Shown here: piece by piece, positions 1 through 8,039 of the stretch
How positions within the stretch are numbered: the stretch's first letter is position 1
Layout of the letters: the number at the start of each line of letters is the position of its first letter
Notes under the pieces: model-generated
Databases searched by the model: none
What the model was told of the DNA's origin: nothing
The model's input: the letters and a program-made list of their open reading frames with translations, nothing else
Program-made: the position numbers and the translations under genes
Assembly (NCBI RefSeq): GCF_035978755.1
Contig: NZ_CP108414.1
Coordinates: 1,240,001 to 1,304,000 of the forward strand
Reading direction: 5' to 3'
Source: Streptomyces sp. NBC_01298
Lineage (GTDB): Bacteria > Actinomycetota > Actinomycetes > Streptomycetales > Streptomycetaceae
DNA: 64,000 bases

Positions 1-797
1 GTCTCCCGGTACGGGAGGTGCAGCGTCTCGTACCGCACCGGGGCGGTGTCCACCGGAAGGATCCGCGGCGCTCCGGGGCCGTCGACCAGCAGCTCGGTGA
101 AGCCGCGGCCGCCGGCCTCCGCGGGACCGCGGGCGTGCGTGTTGCCCGGGTAGGCGGCGAAGGCGCCGGCTCCGGGGACCAGCCGGTGGTGGACGTGGCC
201 CAGCGCCCAGTAGTCGTAGCCGGCGCGGGCCAGCGTCCGCGGGTCGGCCGGTGCGCAGATCCGGCGGCTCCAGGCACCGTGCAGGCTGGTGTGCAGCAGC
301 CCAATGTTGACGGCGCCGGGGATCGCGCGCGGGAAGCCGGCCGCGAGGTCGCGGCGCTCGTCGGGTCCGGCCACCGACTGGCCGTGGACGGTGATGCCGA
401 GGTCGGGCCAGGTCACCGACTCGGGGGCGTCGGCGCCGAGCCAGCGCACCGAGGGCGGGAGGTTCAGTTTGTGCGGCAGCGGGGTCTCGGCGTCGTGGTT
501 GCCCGAGACCACCACCGTGCGCAGCCCCGCCTCGTGGAAGGCGCCGAGCGCGTCCTGGCAGGCGGCCAGCGCCCGGGCGTCGCAGTGGCGGCGGTCGAAG
601 ACGTCCCCGGCGATGAGCACCGCGTCGTAGCCGCCCTCGACGATGCGCCGCACGGCCGCGCGCAGGGCCTCGTACGGGGCTTCGCGCCCGTCTATCGCGG
701 GCGCCCCGGGGTAGTCCGCGAGCCCGCGCAGGGCGGAGCCTATGTGCAGGTCGGCCAGGTGGGCCACGCGTATCGGCGCGGGCGCGGAGGTGTTCAC
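1..797 (-). CDS. Metallophosphoesterase, SbcD-like DNA nuclease (partial)
   Basis: The reverse strand reads from GTG at 797 to the window edge without a stop, about 265 residues. It carries the calcineurin-like phosphoesterase motifs in order: DLHIG near the start, GDVFD, SGNHD and GHVHH, which bind the two metal ions. This fits the SbcD/Mre11 exonuclease group, or the shorter stand-alone DNA repair exonucleases common in actinomycetes. The C-terminus, and any SbcC-like ATPase that would follow, lie outside the window. The GTG start overlaps the stop of the upstream gene by four bases (GTGA), so the two are probably translationally coupled. The family is sure; the partner and exact substrate are not visible. 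Confidence 0.85.
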   Translation of the reverse strand, partial: MNTSAPAPIRVAHLADLHIGSALRGLADYPGAPAIDGREAPYEALRAAVRRIVEGGYDAVLIAGDVFDRRHCDARALAACQDALGAFHEAGLRTVVVSGNHDAETPLPHKLNLPPSVRWLGADAPESVTWPDLGITVHGQSVAGPDERRDLAAGFPRAIPGAVNIGLLHTSLHGAWSRRICAPADPRTLARAGYDYWALGHVHHRLVPGAGAFAAYPGNTHARGPAEAGGRGFTELLVDGPGAPRILPVDTAPVRYETLHLPYRE

Positions 798-1666
798 CGG
801 CCGAGGATGAGGTCGGTCTTGAAGGCGTCCCGCTCCAGCAGCCAGCCCTCGGCGCGGAGCTTGCCCATGAGGTCGGAGCGCAGCTCGACCGCGTCGCGCA
901 GGGTGCGCCCCTTGGCGGTGATCTCGGCGAACCAGGCCAGCTCGCCGGAGGCGGTCCGCAGCCGGCTAACTTGCGTCTCCATCGGGTGATCGAGCATGCG
1001 CCCAGGGTAGTTGGACTGCCTTACCGGCCCGTGGAGTCGAGATGAAGCGGTGACCGACTCCGCCCAACCGGCAGGTTTCGCAGCCCACTTGGCGAGCTTT
1101 CCGGGGAGGCGGTCCAGGACCAGGGCGCGGGAGGCGTCGAGCCCCGGAAGTTCGCCGGGCGCCAGGCCCGGGACCGGACGGCACTTCTTGTTGGTGAAGT
1201 CGAGGGTGGCGCGGGTGTGGCTGAGGTTGACCTGGACGGAGTAATTGCCGTCGCCCACACAGAAGTTGTGTCCGGAGGCCTGGTCCATCACGCGCCGGAC
1301 CTCGACCGGGTCCGTCCCGTCGCCCTCGATGTCGAAGCGGGCCTTGTAGGCGAGGCGGATCCGGTTCTCGTCGTCGTGGCGCCGCATGCGGACGATCCAG
1401 CCCTGGCCGTTCAGGCTGCGGCCGGCGTCGTCCATGTACTGGGCGACCTCGGAGCGGCCGGGCGCGCCGAGGGACAGCGCGGCGGCCGCGGCGGCCGTGG
1501 GCCGGCCGTCGGCGTCGAGCACCCGGTCCGGGTCGACCAGCAGCTTGACCTGGTAGCCCGCGCGCGCCGGAGTCACCGGCGAGATCCCGGCCCGCACGCC
1601 GGGACGAATCCGGCGACTCGTCGTTTTCGTCATTTTCCGCGTGTTGCGCATATCCCCGTCGATCAT
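794..1666 (-). CDS. Hypothetical protein, possibly CYTH-like
   Basis: This reads as a 290-aa protein. I do not recognise a named family with certainty. An opening strand YQVKLLVD, a later Arg/Lys-rich strand pair (IVRMRRHDDENRIRLAYKAR) and alternating charged strands resemble the CYTH/triphosphate tunnel fold, but the classical ExExK start motif is absent. The first 30 or so residues are basic and low in hydrophobicity, so the true start may be the internal ATG six codons in or further downstream. It is co-transcribed with, and overlaps by four bases, the following nuclease gene. The function is unknown. Confidence 0.6.
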   Translation of the reverse strand: MIDGDMRNTRKMTKTTSRRIRPGVRAGISPVTPARAGYQVKLLVDPDRVLDADGRPTAAAAAALSLGAPGRSEVAQYMDDAGRSLNGQGWIVRMRRHDDENRIRLAYKARFDIEGDGTDPVEVRRVMDQASGHNFCVGDGNYSVQVNLSHTRATLDFTNKKCRPVPGLAPGELPGLDASRALVLDRLPGKLAKWAAKPAGWAESVTASSRLHGPVRQSNYPGRMLDHPMETQVSRLRTASGELAWFAEITAKGRTLRDAVELRSDLMGKLRAEGWLLERDAFKTDLILGR

Positions 1667-1736
1667 GCCTTATACGACACCAGCCCGCCCGAAATCCTCG
1701 GAACCGCGCAGGTGAACAGGCGGTGAATCTACCCCA

Positions 1737-1748
1737 GGACCAAGGTCC
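1737..1748. promoter_or_regulatory. Inverted repeat GGACC-AA-GGTCC upstream of doxX
   Basis: A 5-2-5 inverted repeat lies about 125 bases upstream of the DoxX gene in the divergent intergenic region. It superficially resembles the GGGAC/GTCCC arms of DosR/DevR-type hypoxia operators. Only one copy is present and the arms are short, so it may be chance. Confidence 0.25.
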
Positions 1749-1820
1749 CGACCTGTAAGGTCTCGCGACCCCCGGGTTCGGGATCTTCGCCGTACGTTCA
1801 CGCCGTTCGAAGATCATAGA

Positions 1821-1838
1821 TTGTGAATGCATTCACAA
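1821..1838. promoter_or_regulatory. Perfect 18-bp palindrome TTGTGAATGCATTCACAA
   Basis: This perfect palindrome is centred 38 bases upstream of the chosen DoxX start, in an A+T-rich patch of an otherwise G+C-rich region. It contains TGTGA-N6-TCACA, the textbook CRP/FNR-family half-site arrangement. The position suits an operator over the promoter or 5' leader. The protein that binds it is not known from this sequence. Confidence 0.6.
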
Positions 1839-1867
1839 AATCCTGGCAACGGACAAAGGTGCACGTC

Positions 1868-2452
1868 ATGGCCACTCTGCTCACCCCTTCGCGCAAGATC
1901 ACCACCCCCGGCGCCACCACCGGCCGGGCCGGAGGCGAGAACGGGGGCGACAGCGGTCCCGCACTGGCCCTGCCGGCCCGCATCGCCCTCGCAGCCCTCC
2001 GCGTCCTGGTCGCCTGGACCTTCATCTGGCCCTTCCTGGACAAGCTCTTCGGGCTCGGATTCAGCACCCCGTCGGCCAAGTCCGTCATCAACGGGGGCTC
2101 GCCCACCGAGGGTTTCCTGCTGCACGGGACGAAGGGCCCCTTCGCGCACACCTTCGACTCGGTAGCCGGCGCCGGCTGGCTTGACCTGATCTTCATGACG
2201 GGCCTGCTCGGCATCGGCCTGGCGTTCCTGCTCGGCATCGGCACGCGGATCGCCGCCGTGTCCTGCGCGATGATGATGGGCTTCATGTGGCTCGTCACGA
2301 TGCTGCCCGCGACCAACCCCCTCACCGACGACCACTGGATCCTCGCGGTGGCCGGAGCCGTGGTGGCCACGACCGCTGCGGGCAACCACTTCGGGCTCGG
2401 CCGGGCCTGGCGCCGGACCGCACTGGTCCGCCGGTACCGCTTCCTCATCTGA
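1868..2452 (+). CDS. DoxX family membrane protein
   Basis: The ATG at 1868 (MATLLTPSRK) is preferred over the upstream ATG at 1823, because the latter lies inside the palindromic operator and an AAAGGT ribosome site precedes 1868. The protein is 194 aa. A polar N-terminus of about 30 residues is followed by four hydrophobic segments, the first being IALAALRVLVAWTFIWPFL, and then loops rich in Gly as in the DoxX/SURF4-like group. Members sit in the cytoplasmic membrane and are linked to redox or thiol stress, though the biochemical role is mostly unsettled. It is monocistronic, with a marked operator in front. Confidence 0.85.
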   Translation: MATLLTPSRKITTPGATTGRAGGENGGDSGPALALPARIALAALRVLVAWTFIWPFLDKLFGLGFSTPSAKSVINGGSPTEGFLLHGTKGPFAHTFDSVAGAGWLDLIFMTGLLGIGLAFLLGIGTRIAAVSCAMMMGFMWLVTMLPATNPLTDDHWILAVAGAVVATTAAGNHFGLGRAWRRTALVRRYRFLI

Positions 2453-2601
2453 GACCGCCGCCCTCCGGGACCGGCCCGCCCTCCGGGAGCATCGGGCCCG
2501 ACACGATGCGCACCGCCCCCTCCCCCGGGCGGTGCGCATCGTAGATTTGGCGTATTGTCCGGAATTCTCCATCATTCCGTCGTACGTCAGGAGCCGGCGC
2601 A

Positions 2602-3672
2602 GTGGAGCTGACCAGTACGTCGTTCCTCGTCACGCTGATCGTCGTCACCGCACTCGCGATGCTCGCCGCACTGCTCCTGTGGAACGGGATCCCCGGCCCC
2701 GGCTGGGTGCGCTGGCCGGCCCGGCTGCTGATGATCGGCCTGTGCCAGCTCACCGCCATCTGCGTGGTGGCCACCTGGATCAACGGGAGCTACGGCCTCT
2801 ACTCCTCCTGGGACGACCTGCTGGGCACCGAAGCCGGGCAGAACGACTCCGCCATGACCGGGCCGCCGCTGGGGCGGGCCAAGTTCACCCTCGGCGGCGA
2901 CGGCACCCGCACCACGTACTTCCGCGGCTCCCACTCCAAGCTCGCCGGCCAGGTGATCGTGTGGACGCCCCCGGAGTACGACGCACCGGGCGCGGAGAAG
3001 ACCCGGTTCCCCGTGCTGATGCTGCTGCACGGCTATCCGGGCTCGCCCCGCTCCTGGCTCGACATCGGTGACATGCCCGGCGCACTGGAGCAGCTCGTCC
3101 GGATCGGCGCGGCGCACCCCTTCATCCTGGTGATCCCCGACCTGTACCCCGGCGGGGTGAACACCGACTGCACGGACACCCCGCGGCGGAAGGTGGCGAG
3201 CTGGCTCGCCGAGGACGTGCCCGACCTGGTGGCCAAGAACTTCCGCACGCTCCCCGAGCCCAAGGGCTGGGGCCTGATGGGCATCTCCACCGGGGCCTTC
3301 TGCGCGGCCAAGCTGCCGCTCCAGTACCCGAAGGCCTTCCGGGCGGGCGCGGCCCTGGACCCGGATCCGCTGACCGGCGACCCCGATGTGCTGTCCGATC
3401 CGGTGCTGCGCGAGCGCAACAGCCCCATGTGGCTGGTCACCCACACGAAGAATGCCGACGTCGGGCTATTCCTGGCCACCTCGGCCCAGGACAAGGACAG
3501 CCCGCCGCAGCAGCTGACCGACTTCACGAAGGCGGCCCAGAACTCCGGGGTCCGGGTCAAGACGCTGGTCCGCCCTCAGGGCGGACACAACTTCCAGACC
3601 TGGATCGCGATGTACCCCGACGCGCTGGGGTGGCTGAGCACGGAGGTCTCACCGCCCGCCGAAGGCCCGTAG
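2602..3672 (+). CDS. Membrane-anchored alpha/beta-hydrolase (esterase)
   Basis: GTG start with AGGAG eight bases upstream; 356 aa. Two hydrophobic helices (residues about 7-27 and 38-58) anchor the protein, and a soluble alpha/beta-hydrolase domain follows. The domain has LLHGYPGSPRSW after strand 3 (oxyanion region), the nucleophile elbow GISTGAF (Ser about 229) and a terminal GGHNFQTW (His about 329). These features fit the esterase-D/antigen-85-like group of secreted or membrane-tethered esterases. Its substrate is not predictable. Its 3' end overlaps the 3' end of the convergent P450 gene by 24 bases. Confidence 0.85.
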   Translation: MELTSTSFLVTLIVVTALAMLAALLLWNGIPGPGWVRWPARLLMIGLCQLTAICVVATWINGSYGLYSSWDDLLGTEAGQNDSAMTGPPLGRAKFTLGGDGTRTTYFRGSHSKLAGQVIVWTPPEYDAPGAEKTRFPVLMLLHGYPGSPRSWLDIGDMPGALEQLVRIGAAHPFILVIPDLYPGGVNTDCTDTPRRKVASWLAEDVPDLVAKNFRTLPEPKGWGLMGISTGAFCAAKLPLQYPKAFRAGAALDPDPLTGDPDVLSDPVLRERNSPMWLVTHTKNADVGLFLATSAQDKDSPPQQLTDFTKAAQNSGVRVKTLVRPQGGHNFQTWIAMYPDALGWLSTEVSPPAEGP

Positions 3673-4953
3673 CCGGACCGGCAGCGACTCCACGCTGTTG
3701 CCTATGAAGCTCCGCTGGTGCGGGAGTTCGGCTTCGGGCACGGCCAGGTCCAGGTCCGGGAAGCGGGTGAAGAGGGCTTCCAGGGCGATGGTGGCCTCCA
3801 GCCGGGCGAGCGGGGCTCCGACGCAGTAGTGGGCGCCGTGTCCGAAGGAGAGGTTGCGGGCCGCGGTGGGGCGGGTCAGGTCGAACCGGTCGGCGTCCGG
3901 GCCGTGGAAGGCCTCGTCGCGGCCGGCCGCCGTGTAGCCGGCGAGGACCGGCGTGCCCTGCGGGATCACGGTCCCCTCGATGGTCAGATCGCGGGTCGGG
4001 TAGCGGAACGGGAACCAGCTGACCGGGGCGTCGAAGCGCAGGGTCTCGTCGACCACGTCCGACCAGGTGGCCTTCCCCTCCAGGACCAGCGCGAGCTGGT
4101 CGCGGTGGGTGCACAGGGCGCGTACGGCGTTGCTGATCAGATTGAGCGTGGTCTCGTGGCCGGCGACCAGCATCAGCCGCATGGTGCCGGTGAGTTCGGC
4201 CTCGCTGAGCCGGCCGCCGTCGTCGTCCCGGGCGGCGATCAGCGCACTGGTCAGATCCTCGCCCGGATCGGCCCGGCGGGCGGCGGCGATGGCGCCGATC
4301 AGCTCGACCAGCTCGCGCAGGGCCGCCATGACCTCGGCCGGGGTCTTGTCGGTGGCGACGATGACGGTGTTGGAGAGCTCGTGCAGCCGCCCCCGGTGTT
4401 CGGGGTCCACGCCGAGGAGCTCGCAGATCACGCTCATCGGGAGCGGGAGCGCGACGTGCGTGCGCAGGTCCGCCACCCCGTCCGGAGCGTCCCGCGCCGC
4501 CCGCTCCAGGTCCCCGAGCAGCCCGGCCGTCAGCTCCTCGATGCGGGGGCGCAGCCGCTCCACCTGGCGGACGGTGAAGGCGTTGCCCACCAGGGAGCGC
4601 AGCCGGCGGTGGTCGGCGTCGTCGGCGGTGTGCATGCCCTGGGCGTTGGCGAAGACGCGCAGCGGCCAGTCCGGAGGGATGGTGCCGTCGTGCAGGGCGG
4701 GGAAGTGCCGGGCGTCCTTGGCCACGTCGGGGTGGGCGAGGAACTCCCTCAGCGCCTCGTGACCGAGGACGACCGCGCCGGGAACACCGCCGGGAAGCAC
4801 CACCTCGGCCACCGCCCCCTGGGCGCGCAGCCGGGCGTTGAGGGCGTGCGGGCAGCCGCCGGCGGGGTCGATGACGTACGGGGCCGCGGGCTCGGACGGG
4901 GGCGCGGACGGGGGCGTCGGCTCGGATGATGCCTGCGCGGGGTCGGTGGACAA
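3649..4953 (-). CDS. Cytochrome P450
   Basis: The TTG start at 4953 is chosen because GGAG sits seven bases upstream (AGGAGACAGGT); this gives 434 aa, normal for a bacterial class I P450. The I-helix AGHETT oxygen-activation motif, the K-helix ETLR (ExxR) and the haem-binding loop FGHGAHYCVG (Cys about 377) are all present, so it should be an active monooxygenase. The general make-up is CYP105/107-like. The product and the redox partner are unknown: no ferredoxin gene is adjacent. The divergent neighbour is an SDR. Confidence 0.93.
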   Translation of the reverse strand: MSTDPAQASSEPTPPSAPPSEPAAPYVIDPAGGCPHALNARLRAQGAVAEVVLPGGVPGAVVLGHEALREFLAHPDVAKDARHFPALHDGTIPPDWPLRVFANAQGMHTADDADHRRLRSLVGNAFTVRQVERLRPRIEELTAGLLGDLERAARDAPDGVADLRTHVALPLPMSVICELLGVDPEHRGRLHELSNTVIVATDKTPAEVMAALRELVELIGAIAAARRADPGEDLTSALIAARDDDGGRLSEAELTGTMRLMLVAGHETTLNLISNAVRALCTHRDQLALVLEGKATWSDVVDETLRFDAPVSWFPFRYPTRDLTIEGTVIPQGTPVLAGYTAAGRDEAFHGPDADRFDLTRPTAARNLSFGHGAHYCVGAPLARLEATIALEALFTRFPDLDLAVPEAELPHQRSFIGNSVESLPVRLRAFGGR

Positions 4954-5098
4954 ACCTGTCTCCTGACAATACGAACGGATCTCCGCCAACAGTGCGGCCT
5001 CGGGGGCCGGTTGTTCAAGGCCGGGCCCGCCCCGTCTCAGGGATCCGCAGGCGCGCCGCGCCGCACCCGCCGCGCCCGGGCGTCGTAGGGTCGCGGTC

Positions 5099-6022
5099 AT
5101 GACGGAGGCAGAGCGGACTCTCGAAGGCAAGGTGGCCCTGGTGGCCGGGGCGACCCGCGGCGCGGGCCGGGGCATCGCGGTCGAGTTGGGGGCCCGGGGC
5201 GCGACCGTGTACGTGAGCGGGCGCAGCACCCGGGGCAGGCGCTCGGAGTACGACCGGCCCGAGACGATCGAGGAGACGGCCGAGCTGGTCACGGCCGCCG
5301 GCGGACGCGGAATCGCGGTGGTGGCGGACCACCTGGTACCCGAACAGGTGGAGGCCCTCGTCGGGCGGATCGACTCGGAGCAGGGCCGGCTCGACGTCCT
5401 GGTGAACGACATCTGGGGCGGCGAGCGGCTCTTCGAGTGGGAGAGCACGGTCTGGGAACACGACCTGGACAACGGGCTGCGGCTGCTGCGGCTGGCCGTG
5501 GAGACCCACGCGGTCACCAGCCACTACGCGCTGCCCCTGCTGCTGCGCGAGCCGGGCGGACTGGTGGTGGAGATGACGGACGGCACGGCGGAGTACAACG
5601 CGAGCCGGTACCGGGTCTCCTTCTTCTACGACATCGCCAAGTCGGCGGTGCTGCGCATGGCGTTCGCGCTCGGACACGAGGTGGGCCCGCGCGGGGCGAC
5701 GGCGGTGGCCCTGACCCCGGGCTGGCTCCGGTCGGAGATGATGCTGGACAACTTCGTTGTCACTGAGGCAAATTGGCGGGACGCACTGAAGACGGTCCCG
5801 CACTTCGCCATCTCGGAGACCCCGTTCTACGTCGGCCGCGCGGTCGCCGCGCTGGCCGCAGACCCGGAACTGTCGCGCTGGAACGGGCAGTCGCTCTCCA
5901 GCGGGCAACTGGCTCGGACCTACGGCTTCACCGACGTGGACGGCAGCCGGCCGGACGCCTGGCGGTACATGGTCGAGGTGCAGGACCCGGACCTCCCGGC
6001 GGACACCGCCGGCTACCGGTAG
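5099..6022 (+). CDS. Short-chain dehydrogenase/reductase (SDR)
   Basis: A 307-aa protein of the DHRS1-like classical SDR type. The nucleotide-binding GATRGAGRGIA is at residues 17-27, the NDIWGG segment replaces the usual NNAG, and the catalytic YxxxK is YDIAK. TAGGGT ends seven bases before the ATG and no Shine-Dalgarno sequence is visible, so the mRNA may be leaderless. It is convergent with a TetR gene and divergent from a P450. The substrate is unknown. Confidence 0.92.
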   Translation: MTEAERTLEGKVALVAGATRGAGRGIAVELGARGATVYVSGRSTRGRRSEYDRPETIEETAELVTAAGGRGIAVVADHLVPEQVEALVGRIDSEQGRLDVLVNDIWGGERLFEWESTVWEHDLDNGLRLLRLAVETHAVTSHYALPLLLREPGGLVVEMTDGTAEYNASRYRVSFFYDIAKSAVLRMAFALGHEVGPRGATAVALTPGWLRSEMMLDNFVVTEANWRDALKTVPHFAISETPFYVGRAVAALAADPELSRWNGQSLSSGQLARTYGFTDVDGSRPDAWRYMVEVQDPDLPADTAGYR

Positions 6023-6067
6023 GCGGCGCCTTCCGGATCGGGCGGCGGCGGGCCCCGCCCGCCCGGA

Positions 6068-6847
6068 TCAGGCCCGATCGGCCCGCTCCAGCAGCCGGGC
6101 GATCCCGTCGAGGACGCAGCGCAGGCCGAAGTCCCACACGGTCTCGGAACTGTACCCGCCGACCGCGCTGCCGACCCGCCCGGCGAGGGGGTAGCGCTCC
6201 GGGTCCATGGCCCGTTCCAGCAGCGGGGCGCTGAGCTCCCACCACTCCTGGTCGCCCTGGCGGGCGTTGTGCGCGGCGGTGTCGGCGGCGGCCAGGGCCT
6301 GCGCGTGGACGAAGCCGAGCAGGTGGGTCAGGGCGGCGTCCATCTCCACGTCGGTGAGGCCGATGCCCTCGAGGGCCGCGAGTTCGTACTCGTACTTGCC
6401 GATCACACCGGGCCCCAGCGGGGGGCGGGTGACGGACAGCTCGGCGGTCCACGGGTGCCGCAGGTACAGCGCGCGATTGTCCCCGGCGACGCGGGCGACC
6501 CGCTCGCGCCAGGACCCCTCCGGGTCCGGCTCGGCGCGGTCCATGGCCAGGTACGCGGCGTCCAGCATCAGGTCGAGCAGCTCGGCCTTGCCGGGGACGT
6601 AGGTGTAGAGGGTCATGGGGGTGACCCCCAGCCGCTGGGCCAGCGCCCGCATCGTCAGCGCGGCCAGCCCCGACCGCCCCTCGCTCGCCGCCTCGTCGGC
6701 CAGTGCGACGGCGGCGTCGACGACCCCGTCCACGGTCAGCCCCTGCCGGGGCCCGCGCCGCCCGCTGGGCGCCCCCTGCCCCGGCTCGCGCCACAGCAGC
6801 TCCAGCGTGCGGACGGGGTCGCCCGCGCCGCTCCGGTCCGTGGCCAC
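6068..6847 (-). CDS. TetR family transcriptional regulator
   Basis: A 259-aa protein. The HTH lies at about residues 40-85, with a LTMRALAQRLGVTPMTLYTYV recognition region, and is followed by an all-helical tetracycline-repressor-like ligand domain (TetR_C type). It is divergent from a VOC-DinB gene pair with an A+T-rich promoter region between them, the usual arrangement for local repression. No ligand can be deduced. Confidence 0.92.
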   Translation of the reverse strand: MATDRSGAGDPVRTLELLWREPGQGAPSGRRGPRQGLTVDGVVDAAVALADEAASEGRSGLAALTMRALAQRLGVTPMTLYTYVPGKAELLDLMLDAAYLAMDRAEPDPEGSWRERVARVAGDNRALYLRHPWTAELSVTRPPLGPGVIGKYEYELAALEGIGLTDVEMDAALTHLLGFVHAQALAAADTAAHNARQGDQEWWELSAPLLERAMDPERYPLAGRVGSAVGGYSSETVWDFGLRCVLDGIARLLERADRA

Positions 6848-6892
6848 TCCCGACCCCTTTCCGCCGCCTCACGGCAGCCCGGTCATTTAATC

Positions 6893-6922
6893 TTCTACGC
6901 TGTATAGAATACTATGTATAAT
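6893..6922. promoter_or_regulatory. Divergent promoter/operator between tetR and VOC genes
   Basis: The interval is strikingly A+T-rich. It holds a good -10 hexamer TATAAT (6917-6922) for the rightward gene, and an overlapping ATAG-AATA-CTAT inverted repeat with flanking TGTATA/TGTATA direct copies. A repressor bound here would block both directions, fitting TetR autoregulation. The -35 element is poor. Confidence 0.5.
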
Positions 6923-6954
6923 GAAACTCCGAGCCCACGATACCAGGAGGACCC

Positions 6955-7371
6955 ATGCGGATCACCGACACCGCCATCTGCCTCACCGTCGAGGACGCCA
7001 CCATCTCTTCCGCCTTCCTGACCAGGCATTTCGGATTCAAGGAAACGATGGCGGCCGACGGGTTCGCCTCCCTCTCCCACCCCGACGGCCCGAACGTGAT
7101 CTTCGTCCGGCGCGGCCTGGAGGTGCTCCCCGAGGACCTCCGCGAGCAGCACGCCGCCGGAGTGCTGCTCGCCTTCACCGTGGCCGACCTGCCCGCCGAG
7201 TACGAGCGCCTGCGCTCCGAGGGCGTCCCGATCGTCATGGAGCCGCGCGTGGAGCCCTGGGGCGAGCGGGTGTTCCTGGTGTCCGACCCCAACGGTGTGA
7301 TCATCGAACTGGTCGACTGGGTGGAAACCCCCACCGAGCCGGCCGCCGACGCCACCCCCACCACCGCCTAG
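6955..7371 (+). CDS. VOC family protein (glyoxalase/bleomycin-resistance fold)
   Basis: A 138-aa single-module vicinal-oxygen-chelate protein. The fold signature includes the final FLVSDPNGVIIELVDW strand, whose Glu is a typical metal ligand. AGGAGG lies four bases before the ATG. It is probably co-transcribed with the DinB gene 17 bases downstream and controlled by the divergent TetR. Members include dioxygenases, isomerases and drug-binding resistance proteins; which applies here is open. Confidence 0.88.
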   Translation: MRITDTAICLTVEDATISSAFLTRHFGFKETMAADGFASLSHPDGPNVIFVRRGLEVLPEDLREQHAAGVLLAFTVADLPAEYERLRSEGVPIVMEPRVEPWGERVFLVSDPNGVIIELVDWVETPTEPAADATPTTA

Positions 7372-7388
7372 GACAGGAGCACCCTCCA

Positions 7389-8009
7389 GTGACCCCGCCC
7401 CGTCTGATCCCCCTGCTGGCGCAGTTCGACTTCGCGCGCACCCGCCTCTCCGGCCGCATGGCCGGGCCCGTCATGGACAGCGGCGACGGATCGGACACCC
7501 CGGTCGGCGGTCCCCTGACGGACGAGGAGTACCTCTGGGAGCCGGTAGCGGACTGCTGGTCGGTGCGGCGCCGCGCGGACGGGCCCGGGCCCCGGGCCAC
7601 CGCGCTGGCCGGCGCGGGCGACTGGGGGCGCGACGCGGCGGCCTATCCGCACCCCTGGCCGCCGCCGTTCACCACGATCGCGTGGCGGCTGAGCCACCTC
7701 ACCGAGATGCTCGCTCTGCGCGCCGACCACACCGCCGGGAGCCGCTCGCTGACCCGGGCCGACCAGCGCGTCGAGGGCGGCGCCGCGGCAGCGCTCACGG
7801 GCTTCGACTCCGCCGCGGGGGCCTGGCGCGACGCGCTGCGATGCGTCGACGAGGCGGCCCTGGACACCGTGGGGTACTGCACCTACCCCCACGGGAGCGA
7901 CGCGGAGGAGCCGTTCGTCGACATCGCCTGGTGGGTCAACCAGGAACTGCTGCACCACGGGGCCGAGATCGCCCTGCTCCGCGATCTGTACCGGGCACGG
8001 CGGCCCTGA
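7389..8009 (+). CDS. DinB superfamily protein
   Basis: GTG start with AGGAG nine bases upstream; 206 aa. The four-helix DinB/YfiT-like fold is indicated by the WRLSHLTEM stretch and by the WWVNQELLHHGAEIALLRDLY helix, which provides metal-ligand histidines. DinB-like proteins are putative metal-dependent transferases, some using mycothiol or bacillithiol. It is second in the VOC-DinB pair. Confidence 0.85.
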   Translation: MTPPRLIPLLAQFDFARTRLSGRMAGPVMDSGDGSDTPVGGPLTDEEYLWEPVADCWSVRRRADGPGPRATALAGAGDWGRDAAAYPHPWPPPFTTIAWRLSHLTEMLALRADHTAGSRSLTRADQRVEGGAAAALTGFDSAAGAWRDALRCVDEAALDTVGYCTYPHGSDAEEPFVDIAWWVNQELLHHGAEIALLRDLYRARRP

Positions 8010-8039
8010 GCGGGCGCCCGCGCGCCGCCCCGTACGGGT

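Noticed and set aside
18..989. Long rightward open frame opposite the SbcD-like gene
   Set aside because: It is a G+C-rich antisense shadow: low-complexity Arg/Gly/Val composition and no ribosome site, while the reverse strand carries clear phosphoesterase motifs.
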